From assembly GCA_035765895.1 (NCBI GenBank), contig DASTWL010000053.1:1-64000 (forward strand): a stretch of 64,000 nt of DNA, given 5' to 3'. Source of the stretch: Verrucomicrobiia bacterium (GTDB lineage Bacteria; Verrucomicrobiota; Verrucomicrobiia; Limisphaerales; DSYF01). The position numbers were made by a program, and so were the translations under genes. The notes under the pieces are model-generated. The model made no database searches, was not told the origin of the DNA, and saw only the letters and a list, made by a program, of their open reading frames with translations. Positions 35,921 through 43,787 of the stretch are shown here, one piece after another. Position 1 is the first letter of the stretch. The number at the start of each line of letters is the position of its first letter.

Positions 35921-36160
35921 CCGGCGAATAACCCGACGGCTACGACATTATCTAAACCGCTCTAGAGGGAGGGACGGGGTGAGAATTGCCCGAACGGTTT
36001 GCGCATTGCCCCCCGAACCGCGAGGTGGCCGCTCTAGTGGGACAGGCAGGATGCCTGTCCCACTACGCCGGTTCGGGGGAGGGGGTTCTGCTGCCTTACG
36101 GCGGCAAAATTTGTGAAACGGCTCCGCGCACGATGCCGGCACACGAACGACCGCCCTCCC
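35921..36160. other. Gene-free stretch with palindromes
   Basis: Together with 35670-35920 this makes about 570 bp with no supported gene. It holds a partial inverse of the same repeat (GAGGGAGGGACGGGGTGAG at about 35966-35984) and the 13-bp palindrome at 36035-36065. Otherwise nothing is recognised. Confidence 0.5.
36035..36065. repeat. Perfect 13-bp palindrome, TAGTGGGACAGGC type
   Basis: TAGTGGGACAGGC (36035-36047), loop AGGAT, GCCTGTCCCACTA (36053-36065). A REP-like hairpin, not followed by a T tract on either strand, so probably not a terminator. Confidence 0.7.
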
Positions 36161-36198
36161 AAAAAGCAAAGTGGAGCCGGCGTTGCACCGGCTCCACT
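36161..36198 (-). terminator. Rho-independent terminator of the DUF2959 gene
   Basis: Reading leftward, AGTGGAGCCGG pairs perfectly with CCGGCTCCACT around a 7-base loop, followed by TTTGCTTTTT. It starts 42 bp after the stop codon of the gene at 36240. Confidence 0.85.
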
Positions 36199-36239
36199 GC
36201 CCTGTTGAAATTGTTCCGTCAGTGTGTTTGTTGCGCAGA

Positions 36240-36890
36240 TTACTTCGCCGGCGTCGGGGTGCCGGAAGACAGCGAGGCGCCGAGGTTCCGGAAATCCGCG
36301 CCCAGCTTGGTCAACGCGTCACCGGCGGTCGCGCCGTCGCTTTGCGCCTTGCTCACGCTGCCTTGAATGGCGGCCAGCCCTTGCGCAGTGAGATCCGCGC
36401 TCAACGCCGTGCGGATGTCGTTCAATTCGGAAACCAGCGGCCCCAGCGCGTCGCGCGCCGCGATGTAGCTCGTCTTGACGCCCTCGAACTGGGCCATCAC
36501 TTCGGACCGGCGCTGGGCGCTGCGCTGGCGGATGTCCTCGTTCTGGATCTTGGCCAGCTCCTCATCCCACGTCTGGAAATACGCCGCGCCACGCTTTTGC
36601 ATCGCCGCCGCCTTCGCGCTGATGTCCTTCGTCACCGAAGCGAGCTGCCGCAGGTTCTGGTCGAACGTTGCGAACTGCGTCTTCAAATCGCCGCCCGGGT
36701 TGTTGGCCAGATTGGTCAGCGCGGTCAGCGTGGCGCTCAACTGTCCGGTGCCTTGATCCACGCGCTGCGCGGCCGTCTGCAGCGTGGCCGCCGTGCGGTC
36801 CGCCTGGTTGTAACCTTTGGTGGCGCAGCCGGCCAGCAGGGCGGCCGCACCGAAACATGCGATGAGCGTTTTGCAGTTTTTCATGGTCAA
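36240..36890 (-). CDS. DUF2959-like lipoprotein
   Basis: 216 residues (an ATG at 36884 is an equal start). Lipobox ALLAGC gives an N-terminally acylated protein. The rest is one long helical, coiled-coil-rich domain (QTAAQRVDQGTGQLSATLTAL...EELAKIQNEDIRQRSAQRR), a DUF2959 feature. Function unknown; probably periplasmic or inner-face of the outer membrane. It is followed by a strong terminator. Confidence 0.8.
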   Translation of the reverse strand: MTMKNCKTLIACFGAAALLAGCATKGYNQADRTAATLQTAAQRVDQGTGQLSATLTALTNLANNPGGDLKTQFATFDQNLRQLASVTKDISAKAAAMQKRGAAYFQTWDEELAKIQNEDIRQRSAQRRSEVMAQFEGVKTSYIAARDALGPLVSELNDIRTALSADLTAQGLAAIQGSVSKAQSDGATAGDALTKLGADFRNLGASLSSGTPTPAK

Positions 36891-36999
36891 AGGGAAAGGG
36901 CGGCCGCCGTCTCCATCAACGACCGGCCCGCCGCCCTCAATGTGCCCGGCTTCGGGTGCTTGTCAAATGGACCCACGCCGTGCCGCCCCCGTGCAACAC

Positions 37000-37419
37000 T
37001 CACTCGCCAATGATTTTCACCAGCACGCGCTTGCGGCGGTGGCCGTCAAACTCCCCGTAGAAGATTTGCTCCCACGGGCCGAAATCCAGCTTGCCATTCG
37101 TGATCGCCACCACGACTTCCCGCCCCATGACCTGCCGCTTGAGATGCGCATCCGCGTTGTCCTCGCCCGTGCGGTTGTGCTGGTATTGCGACGTGGGCGC
37201 GTGCGGCGCCAGCCCTTCCAGCCACACCTCGTAATCCTGCAGCAGCCCGTCCTCGGCGTCGTTGATGAAGACGGACGCGGTGATGTGCATGGCGTTGACC
37301 AGGCAGAGCCCCTCGCGCACGCCGCTCCGGCGCACCAGCGACTCGACCGTGGGCGTGATGTTCACAAAACCCCGGCGCCCCGGAACCTCAAACCAAAGCT
37401 GTTCAGTCAGACTTTTCAT
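37000..37419 (-). CDS. YjbQ family protein (UPF0047, secondary thiamin-phosphate synthase-like)
   Basis: 139 residues from the ATG at 37419. Family blocks: [51 protein letters not shown], with conserved His and Glu residues. Some members show weak thiamin-phosphate synthase activity, but the true role is unsettled. Confidence 0.9.
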   Translation of the reverse strand: MKSLTEQLWFEVPGRRGFVNITPTVESLVRRSGVREGLCLVNAMHITASVFINDAEDGLLQDYEVWLEGLAPHAPTSQYQHNRTGEDNADAHLKRQVMGREVVVAITNGKLDFGPWEQIFYGEFDGHRRKRVLVKIIGE

Positions 37420-37909
37420 GACGGAAGAAATGCCCGCACCCGGGCACGCACTCAAGCCTGCGGAACGGCGTTGCGCACATCCGAAAATTCAAGACGCGCA
37501 CGAACCTCGGAAAAAAGCAACGGTGTCGGTCGCGAAGAACCCGGAGCGTCTCGATGACCAGGTGAAAACGGGTTTCCGCCGGTCGCGTGCTTCACGACCT
37601 GATCCATCGCGCCCGGATATTCGACCCGCCGCTGGCCAGGGCATGCGCAGTGTCAACCCCGCCGCCGTCGGGTCAGCCGCGAAAACCCTTAGCGGGCCAC
37701 CCCCGAAACGGATCCCGCAACGCGACCTGGGGATTGGGCACCAAGCCGCCGAGGGGTGTCGTAGTTGCCGGAAGCATATTCATGCCGCCATGATGTCCAA
37801 ATCCCTCTTGACCAGCAAGAAAGACGGACTTACGGTCAAATCATGACCACCGGGATAGATTGCAAACTGCAATCCACTTAGATGTTAGGCCCTGTGACCG
37901 CGCCTTGAT
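37420..37909. other. 490-bp stretch without a recognisable gene
   Basis: Open frames here are shadows without family signatures, and composition is mixed. No strong hairpin with a T tract, no tRNA-like cloverleaf, and no repeat shared with the rest of the window were seen. Confidence 0.5.
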
Positions 37910-38287
37910 ATGTTCGACCTCGCTATCGCATCGAAAGAGAGACACGAGCGTTTTATTCAGCGTGTCACTGCTTCGCGCGAAGTTTGGGGACTCAAGAGCG
38001 CAGATGGTTGGGCGGTTTCGACTTCGACGGCAGATGGTCATGCAGGCCGGAGCGTCATGCCATTCTGGTCTGATCGAGCCTACGCGAAGCAGTGCGCCAA
38101 GGAAGATTGGGCGCATTACGAGCCGACGCCGATTCCGTTGGAGTTATTTCTTGAGCGTTGGTTGGTCGGCATGACGGCAGATGGCTGTCTTGTCGGCACC
38201 AACTGGAACGCGCAGCTTTGCGGGCACGAGAGCGATCCGTCAGATTTGAAGCAGGAGTTAGAGAGTCACGATGAACACATGGCCTAA
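37910..38287 (+). CDS. DUF2750 domain protein
   Basis: 125 residues. The pattern RVTASREVWGLKSADGWAV, MPFWSDRAYAKQCAKEDWAHYEP, IPLELFLERWLVGMTADGCLVGTNWN matches DUF2750 across its whole length. It is soluble, with no signal; function unknown. It is isolated between a gene desert and IS debris and is AT-richer than the housekeeping genes. Confidence 0.8.
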   Translation: MFDLAIASKERHERFIQRVTASREVWGLKSADGWAVSTSTADGHAGRSVMPFWSDRAYAKQCAKEDWAHYEPTPIPLELFLERWLVGMTADGCLVGTNWNAQLCGHESDPSDLKQELESHDEHMA

Positions 38288-38320
38288 CACAAAATCTGAG
38301 GGGAGCCGTCAAACGATTTT

Positions 38321-38560
38321 CTAGTTGGATTTTTCATAAGTGAGTTTGAGCAACGAGGGGTTTTTGAGGGCGAGGCGTTTGAGGTAGCGGGCTTCATCAT
38401 AGGGGGTGCGATCCTGCCAGCATTTCCAGAGGATCCGAATCCATTTGAAAGCGAGGGAACGGAGGATGGCGTGATGTTGTTTGCCGCGGGCTTTTTGGCG
38501 GGTGTAAAACGCGCCGGCCCAGGTGGAGTGGTAGATGGATTGATTGGCCATTCGACCCAT
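38321..38560 (-). pseudogene. Truncated IS110-type transposase, C-terminal part
   Basis: About 79 residues: FYTRQKARGKQHHAILRSLAFKWIRILWKCWQDRTPYDEARYL is typical of the extreme C-terminus of IS110/IS116 transposases. The N-terminal DEDD and the rest are absent. A frame at 38565-38655 (VQLACLLWHLLKFKQPF) may be more transposase debris. Points to past insertion at the 3' edge of the polysaccharide operon. Confidence 0.7.
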
Positions 38561-38651
38561 GACTCCTTCGCGAACACTTCCGGGTTGAACGGCTGTTTGA
38601 ACTTCAGCAGGTGCCACAAGAGGCATGCCAGTTGGACCCGTTCGCTTCCGC

Positions 38652-38840
38652 TCATTCGGCCCCGTGGGCCGTCTCCCCGCGGTCGAATCCGTTCGCAACC
38701 GTTTCCCGAATCTGAACCCGGTCGGCCGCTTCAACGACCGGAGCCGGCCGGGAATCCGCCCCGAAGGACGGAAGGCTCGCAAAAACGGAAAGCCCGGCGG
38801 CCACGGAGAAAAGCCCTCGTCCAAAACCGTTGTTCATCAT
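38652..38840 (-). pseudogene. Possible broken secreted-protein N-terminus
   Basis: 62 residues beginning MMNNGFGRGLFSVAAGLSVF with a signal-peptide-like helix ending SFGA, then a short charged stretch before a stop at the IS debris. Possibly a gene start cut by the insertion. Could be chance coding. Confidence 0.3.
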
Positions 38841-38881
38841 TGGGCGGTGCATCGTTTGCTTCGTAATTGAATAGTGCTGCA

Positions 38882-40525
38882 TTAACGATCCGCCGGTTTC
38901 CCCTGTTCCCGGCCGGAGCGCACGGCCTGTCCCGATTCAGCGGGCGAGTCGTGGCGGTAGGAAAACGAATCGCAGTCCACCTGGCCCGCTTCGGTGTCGT
39001 TGTTGTAGGTGAAGAGGCCGATGCGGTCGCCGCGATAATCGCCCCAGCCCAGTTGATACGGCTCGCCCAACGGCGTGAAGGCAGTTCCGTTGGTGCTATA
39101 GGAATAGCGACTTTGGCCATCGAGCCCCCACGTCGAGCGCAGCCACAGCTTGTGCGTCGCCAATACCGGCCCATTTTTGATGGCTTGATTGCGCGCGGTT
39201 TCCAGCGTCAACACGCCGCCTTCGCGCCGGACGGCGATGGTGCCGTAGTCCTTCGAGTAATGACACAGCCCGGCGACCTGGCCATCCGCCATGCCGCTCA
39301 AGTCGAGCGCCAGCGTGACGACGTTGGTGCTGGTGCGAAGGGAGCGTTGCGTGAGGGTGTTGCCCGCCTTTTTGAGATTGTCGTGCTCCAGCGGCTTGAA
39401 GGCATGCAGACGCAGAAAACCGGGCCGCTCCGTAAGCGACCACTTGTCCGCGCGCGGCTGGTAGTTCCATTCCCACTGCACGCCGAGTTTCGCACCGTTG
39501 AAATCATCATCCGTCTGCGGCGTGAGGATGGGCGTGTTCGCGACCGGTTTGCGCCCCGACCAAACCATGTTGCCCACGCCGTCGCTGCCGACTTCGCCGA
39601 GAATCGGCCAGCCGTCCACCCACGTCACCGGCAACAGACTCGCGCAGCGGCCTTCCCAATCGCCCGCGCCATGATGCGTGAGGAAATACCAGCCGCCCTG
39701 CTCCGTCTGCACGATGCCGCCTTGATTCGGCTCGTGCGCCTCGGGCTGCGCATGACTGAGCTGACGCTTCTCAAGATAGGGTCCGGCAATGTTGGTCGCG
39801 CGTTGCATCATCACATAGCGGCCCACGCCCGGCCGATGTTCGCTGTAAAGGTGGTAGTAGGTGCCGTTGATCTTGTAGAGCTTGTTGGCCTCGCGCCCCG
39901 AACCTTCATTCAGTAATACGCGCCAGCCGGGGACGAGATCACGTCCGTCCGCCGTCAGTTTGAACAACCAGGTTTTGTAGCCGTCCTTGAAACAGGTGCC
40001 CACGAAATATCCCTGCCCGTCGTCGTCCCAGAACGGACAGCAATCATCCCAGCCCGCCTCACGTTGCACACAGTGCAAGGGCGCCCACGGGCCCGCCGGA
40101 TCTGTCGCCGTGCTCATGAAATAACCTTCGTCCGGCGTGCCGAAATACACCCAGAATCTTCCGTCGTGATAACGAATCGCGCCCGCCCACACGCCGCGAC
40201 CGTAGCGGTTCATGCGGTTCCAGTTCAGCTCCGGCCCGATTTGCGTCACGTCGTCGATGACGTGCCCGAGAATTTTCCAATTCACCAAATCCTTCGACCG
40301 CAAAACCACCATGCCGGGCGAATATTGGAACGTGGAGGAAATGGCGTAGTAGTCCGGGCCGACGCGGATGCAGTCAATGTCGCTGTAATCCGCCGGCAAC
40401 ACGGGATTGCGGTAGGTGCCGTCGCCTTGGTCGCCCCAACGCTGCCATTCGCCCCATTGAATCGGTGCGGCCAGAGCGCCGGCTGAGAACAGCAACGCGA
40501 AAATAAGAAGGTTCATTTGCTTCAT
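38882..40525 (-). CDS. Secreted GH43 family beta-xylosidase/arabinofuranosidase-like protein
   Basis: 547 residues from the ATG at 40525; a second ATG follows at 40516. Signal peptide LLIFALLFSAGALA. Five-bladed propeller with RNPVLPADYSDIDCIRVG (base Asp), an ISSTFQYSPGMVVLRSKDLVNW block and EGSGREANKLYKINGTYYHLY (acid Glu region), followed by a C-terminal beta sandwich (WEWNYQPRADKW, GLCHYSKDYG). Probably cuts xylose or arabinose side units. The start overlaps the upstream lyase gene stop by ATGA. Confidence 0.88.
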   Translation of the reverse strand: MKQMNLLIFALLFSAGALAAPIQWGEWQRWGDQGDGTYRNPVLPADYSDIDCIRVGPDYYAISSTFQYSPGMVVLRSKDLVNWKILGHVIDDVTQIGPELNWNRMNRYGRGVWAGAIRYHDGRFWVYFGTPDEGYFMSTATDPAGPWAPLHCVQREAGWDDCCPFWDDDGQGYFVGTCFKDGYKTWLFKLTADGRDLVPGWRVLLNEGSGREANKLYKINGTYYHLYSEHRPGVGRYVMMQRATNIAGPYLEKRQLSHAQPEAHEPNQGGIVQTEQGGWYFLTHHGAGDWEGRCASLLPVTWVDGWPILGEVGSDGVGNMVWSGRKPVANTPILTPQTDDDFNGAKLGVQWEWNYQPRADKWSLTERPGFLRLHAFKPLEHDNLKKAGNTLTQRSLRTSTNVVTLALDLSGMADGQVAGLCHYSKDYGTIAVRREGGVLTLETARNQAIKNGPVLATHKLWLRSTWGLDGQSRYSYSTNGTAFTPLGEPYQLGWGDYRGDRIGLFTYNNDTEAGQVDCDSFSYRHDSPAESGQAVRSGREQGKPADR

Positions 40526-42528
40526 GGGTCGAGACTCACATGATCGAACACGTTGCTGATGGACTTCTCCGCGCTTCCAGTGCTCACGGCAAAACCAACC
40601 GAGCAAGACGTCGAGAGCACAGCCTCGGCTGAACCTGCCTTGAACCAATTCGTGCCATCCACGGATTGATAGCCGGTGAAGGTATCACCCTTGCGTTCGA
40701 TCTTGAACCACACGGGCAGCCACGTGTAATCGCAACCCGGCTGCCAGTTCATTTTGGCGGAAGTTTCTGAGCGCGCGCCAAACCGGCACTGGCGTCCGCC
40801 GATTTCCCCGAGCGTCAGCGCCACCGCCTTCGCTTCGGGCTTCAACGAGTCGCGCACCATCAGACCGACCTTGTCGCGCCCGGTCCACTTCGCCTCGATC
40901 AAGCGCGCGATGAACACGAAATCGTTGGTTACATTACGATGAACGAAAGTAAGCGAATCCGATTTCCCTCCAATGTCCCCGCCCGTGACTTCGGTGACGA
41001 ATGTATTCCCGCTTGCGGCGGAATAAGTCGCGCCGACGCCCTTCGCAGTTTTGCCAATCGTTGAACAAGTCCAGCCCGGCGGCAGCGTCCCGGCGGCGAG
41101 CGGTTGCGCGGCGACGACTTTGGAATTTCCGCCGAGGCCGGCCTGATTGGTCGCCGCCACAGTGTAGTAATAAACCGTGCCGTTCGAGACTGTGGTGTCG
41201 GTGTATTGCGGGTCGGTGTTATTGTTCCACGCAGCGACCGGAACGAATGGGCCTCGCGCGCGCGTCGCGCGTTGGACCACGTAACCTTGGGCGCTGTCGT
41301 CGGGAGATTTCTCCCAACGCAGGAAAACCCGCGAGACACCGCCGGTCGCGGTCAAGCCCCCCGGAATCGGCGGCACCGGATGGGGCGGCAGCGGCGACGC
41401 GTCGGCGCGCAGCGTGAACGTCAGCGTGCCGTAACCGAAATGATCCCAACTGCCTAATTCAGGCCGGACCAGTTCCGTCATTTTTTTGGTGTAAGGCGCG
41501 GGCAAGCCACGCAAAACCGCGTAATGATTGTAAATCAATTCCCAGACAGGCCAGCCGATCCGGCCACGCCCATTGATCGTGAGATTAAACTGCCGGGCAT
41601 CGGCGCAGTTGTTGTAAAACGTGTAGGGAATTTCCGAGGCAGGATACGAAAGGTTGCACTTGGCCACGTATTCCGCGCCGGCCAACAAACGATTGTTCGC
41701 GTAGCCAAACAAATCCACGCCCTGATTCCACGCCACCTGACACGCGCTGCCCAACAGGCCCACGCCAAGTTGCGCGTGGGCTTGATCGCGCCCGCTTTCC
41801 TGCCACTGGCCGCAATTTTCCGAGTAAAGAAACGGCACGGCGTTGGAAATGGCGCCATTCCCCTGCCCGTGTTTGAAGTATTCGACGCCTTCATTGAAGA
41901 TGTTCGTGCTGTCACACAATACGCCCATGGCGATCAGCGCGCCGATGTTGCAGGCGTCCCAGTTCGCCCAGAAGTAACTGATGCATCGTCCGGCATGATT
42001 GGAAAGGAAACCGTGGCACTGGGGATAAAAGTATTTCACCATCATGTTGGTGAACGCATTGAAATCCTTCGCCTGCCACCCGGGATAAATGCGCAACAAT
42101 TCACCGGCCATCGCGAAGTCAAATATGGGAATGCCGCTCAAGCCGGGAATGTCCGCGCCATGCGGAATTTGATCCACCGACGACGACCACGCGTTGCAAA
42201 TCCGCACGGCGCACTCGGCGTTGTTGGTGTCGCCAGAAATGGCCCAGCGCAGCGCGTTGAGATAAGCGGCGTGGGCATCGCGGTCGGCGCGCTGACGACT
42301 CACACCGAGATTGGCTTGCGCGGCGGGCTTCCAATTGCTTTGCGCTTGCGGATCGCGCAAGAGCTGCTGCCAGTCGTCAATCCACGGATGATTCCCCGCC
42401 AGCACGTTGGTGCGCATCCGCTCAAGATCCGCCCTCGTGTGCAAGCCGCCGGGATGCACGAATGGCTGCACGGCAGCGAGATTTCCAGCGACGCATAATG
42501 CTGCCGATATCGCTATTATTTTGATCAT
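40522..42528 (-). CDS. Secreted alginate-lyase-fold protein with Fn3 and C-terminal lectin-like domain
   Basis: 668 residues from the ATG at 42528. Signal IIAISAALCVAGNLAA. Residues about 24-375 form an all-alpha (alpha/alpha) toroid of the PF05426 alginate-lyase type, starting FVHPGGLHTRADLERMR, with WANWDACN and CGQWQESGRDQAH as putative active-site segments. Then one Fn3 (about 385-475) and a DUF1349-like beta domain (WKIE-type, YQSVDGTNW). Likely a uronate-polysaccharide lyase; not tied to a PL number. Paralogous to the lyase module in 46322-51259. Confidence 0.78.
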   Translation of the reverse strand: MIKIIAISAALCVAGNLAAVQPFVHPGGLHTRADLERMRTNVLAGNHPWIDDWQQLLRDPQAQSNWKPAAQANLGVSRQRADRDAHAAYLNALRWAISGDTNNAECAVRICNAWSSSVDQIPHGADIPGLSGIPIFDFAMAGELLRIYPGWQAKDFNAFTNMMVKYFYPQCHGFLSNHAGRCISYFWANWDACNIGALIAMGVLCDSTNIFNEGVEYFKHGQGNGAISNAVPFLYSENCGQWQESGRDQAHAQLGVGLLGSACQVAWNQGVDLFGYANNRLLAGAEYVAKCNLSYPASEIPYTFYNNCADARQFNLTINGRGRIGWPVWELIYNHYAVLRGLPAPYTKKMTELVRPELGSWDHFGYGTLTFTLRADASPLPPHPVPPIPGGLTATGGVSRVFLRWEKSPDDSAQGYVVQRATRARGPFVPVAAWNNNTDPQYTDTTVSNGTVYYYTVAATNQAGLGGNSKVVAAQPLAAGTLPPGWTCSTIGKTAKGVGATYSAASGNTFVTEVTGGDIGGKSDSLTFVHRNVTNDFVFIARLIEAKWTGRDKVGLMVRDSLKPEAKAVALTLGEIGGRQCRFGARSETSAKMNWQPGCDYTWLPVWFKIERKGDTFTGYQSVDGTNWFKAGSAEAVLSTSCSVGFAVSTGSAEKSISNVFDHVSLDP

Positions 42529-42568
42529 GCTGAGGAAAATGCGATTGATTGGCCGCACCTGGATTCGA

Positions 42569-43663
42569 CTACTTTGAAGCATTTTTCAAATCACGATCCA
42601 GCGCTTTACCGTCAAACGGAATCACGATGATTTTGCTGCCGTGGCCATCATTGCCATGTTCCTGCTCCTTCTCCACATCGATCACAGCCAGCGTGATCGC
42701 CGCGACATGACCGTTCTCAATGTAAACTCCAGGCCGCTCCAGCTTCGGCCAGCGGTTGACAGTGCCATCGGTGTAGCGCAAAAAGTCTTGCGCGGGTGTG
42801 TAGGCAAGACCGCGATAAATCCAGCCATCGATGCCGTTGGTGGAAGTGAGGTGATACGCTTTGCGGTCGCTCCAGTTATTGACGGTAACATGATAGAAAC
42901 CGCCGCTGAACCAGAGCACAGGATCTTCCAGATTTTGCCGGGCGTGTTGCGGCATTCCAGCGATGCCCGGGTAAATACTCGGGCCTTGGGCCACATACGG
43001 TCCGAGCACACCGTTGGTGCTGATCATGACAATGCCAGGGCGTCCAAACATTTCGTAGTTGCCGTCCGGCCGAAGCAAAATGATTTCGTTCGATGCGCGC
43101 CATTTGGGATTATCGGCCACGGCAATTTTGCCGAGCAATTCCCACGGGCCGTCCAACGATTTTGAAACATACACTGTTCCCGGCCGTGTTTCGCTGATGA
43201 CGATCGCGTAACGACCGTCGGCCAGTTGCAACGCCGTGACGTTGTGGCCTCGACCGCCTTCGCTGTCTGGCCAGCAAAGGCCCTTGTCCACATACGGGCC
43301 GTAAAGGTTGTCGCTGACCGCGTGAATGGCTTTGGAGTTCCACCATTCGTTGTGGCCGCGCGCCTGGTCCCAACGGCTGCCAAATAAATGATATTTTCCG
43401 TCCGGTCCCTTGATGATTTTTCCGTCCCAATAATCCCATTGCTTCATCGTCACGTCTTCGAGTCCGTTCTTCGTGTCCCGCGGCCCGACGCTGGCCGCGC
43501 CCCAGACATTAGTAGTCAACAGACTGAGAATCGGCATTGGCTGGAAATAGTCGATGAACGTCTTCGCCGATTTTGGTTCAGCAGCACAAGCACCGTTGCT
43601 GGCGGCCAATAGAGCCAAACCAGCTCCGAGGGAGCATAATTTTCGATGGTTGATCATTGTCAC
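42569..43663 (-). CDS. Secreted five-bladed propeller glycosidase-like protein (GH43-like)
   Basis: 364 residues with a signal peptide (GLALLAASNGACA). Propeller-type repeats: WDYWDGKIIKGPDGKYHLFGSRWDQ, WNSKAIHAVSDNLYGPYVDKG, GRYAIVISETRPGTVYVSKS, ARQNLEDPVLWFSGGFYHVTVNNW. Aspartates in DYWD and EDP fit the GH43/117-type active site. Family number uncertain. Placed third in the operon, 124 bp after GH35 and 40 bp before the lyase gene. Confidence 0.75.
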   Translation of the reverse strand: MTMINHRKLCSLGAGLALLAASNGACAAEPKSAKTFIDYFQPMPILSLLTTNVWGAASVGPRDTKNGLEDVTMKQWDYWDGKIIKGPDGKYHLFGSRWDQARGHNEWWNSKAIHAVSDNLYGPYVDKGLCWPDSEGGRGHNVTALQLADGRYAIVISETRPGTVYVSKSLDGPWELLGKIAVADNPKWRASNEIILLRPDGNYEMFGRPGIVMISTNGVLGPYVAQGPSIYPGIAGMPQHARQNLEDPVLWFSGGFYHVTVNNWSDRKAYHLTSTNGIDGWIYRGLAYTPAQDFLRYTDGTVNRWPKLERPGVYIENGHVAAITLAVIDVEKEQEHGNDGHGSKIIVIPFDGKALDRDLKNASK

Positions 43664-43787
43664 ATTTATACTTGCGAATTAATGCCGCCCCATACATTTG
43701 GCTTTCAGAGCTGGAACGCCAAGCGCGGGAAATTAGGCGGAAAACTTTTCATTTCTATGTTTCGTCCTGCGTTATGGAAAACATGCG

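Noticed and set aside
36035-36065. Palindrome as a terminator
   Set aside because: No T tract on either strand; it is better treated as a REP-like repeat.
37420-37909. Possible gene in the gap before DUF2750
   Set aside because: Short frames lack any family pattern and overlap each other.
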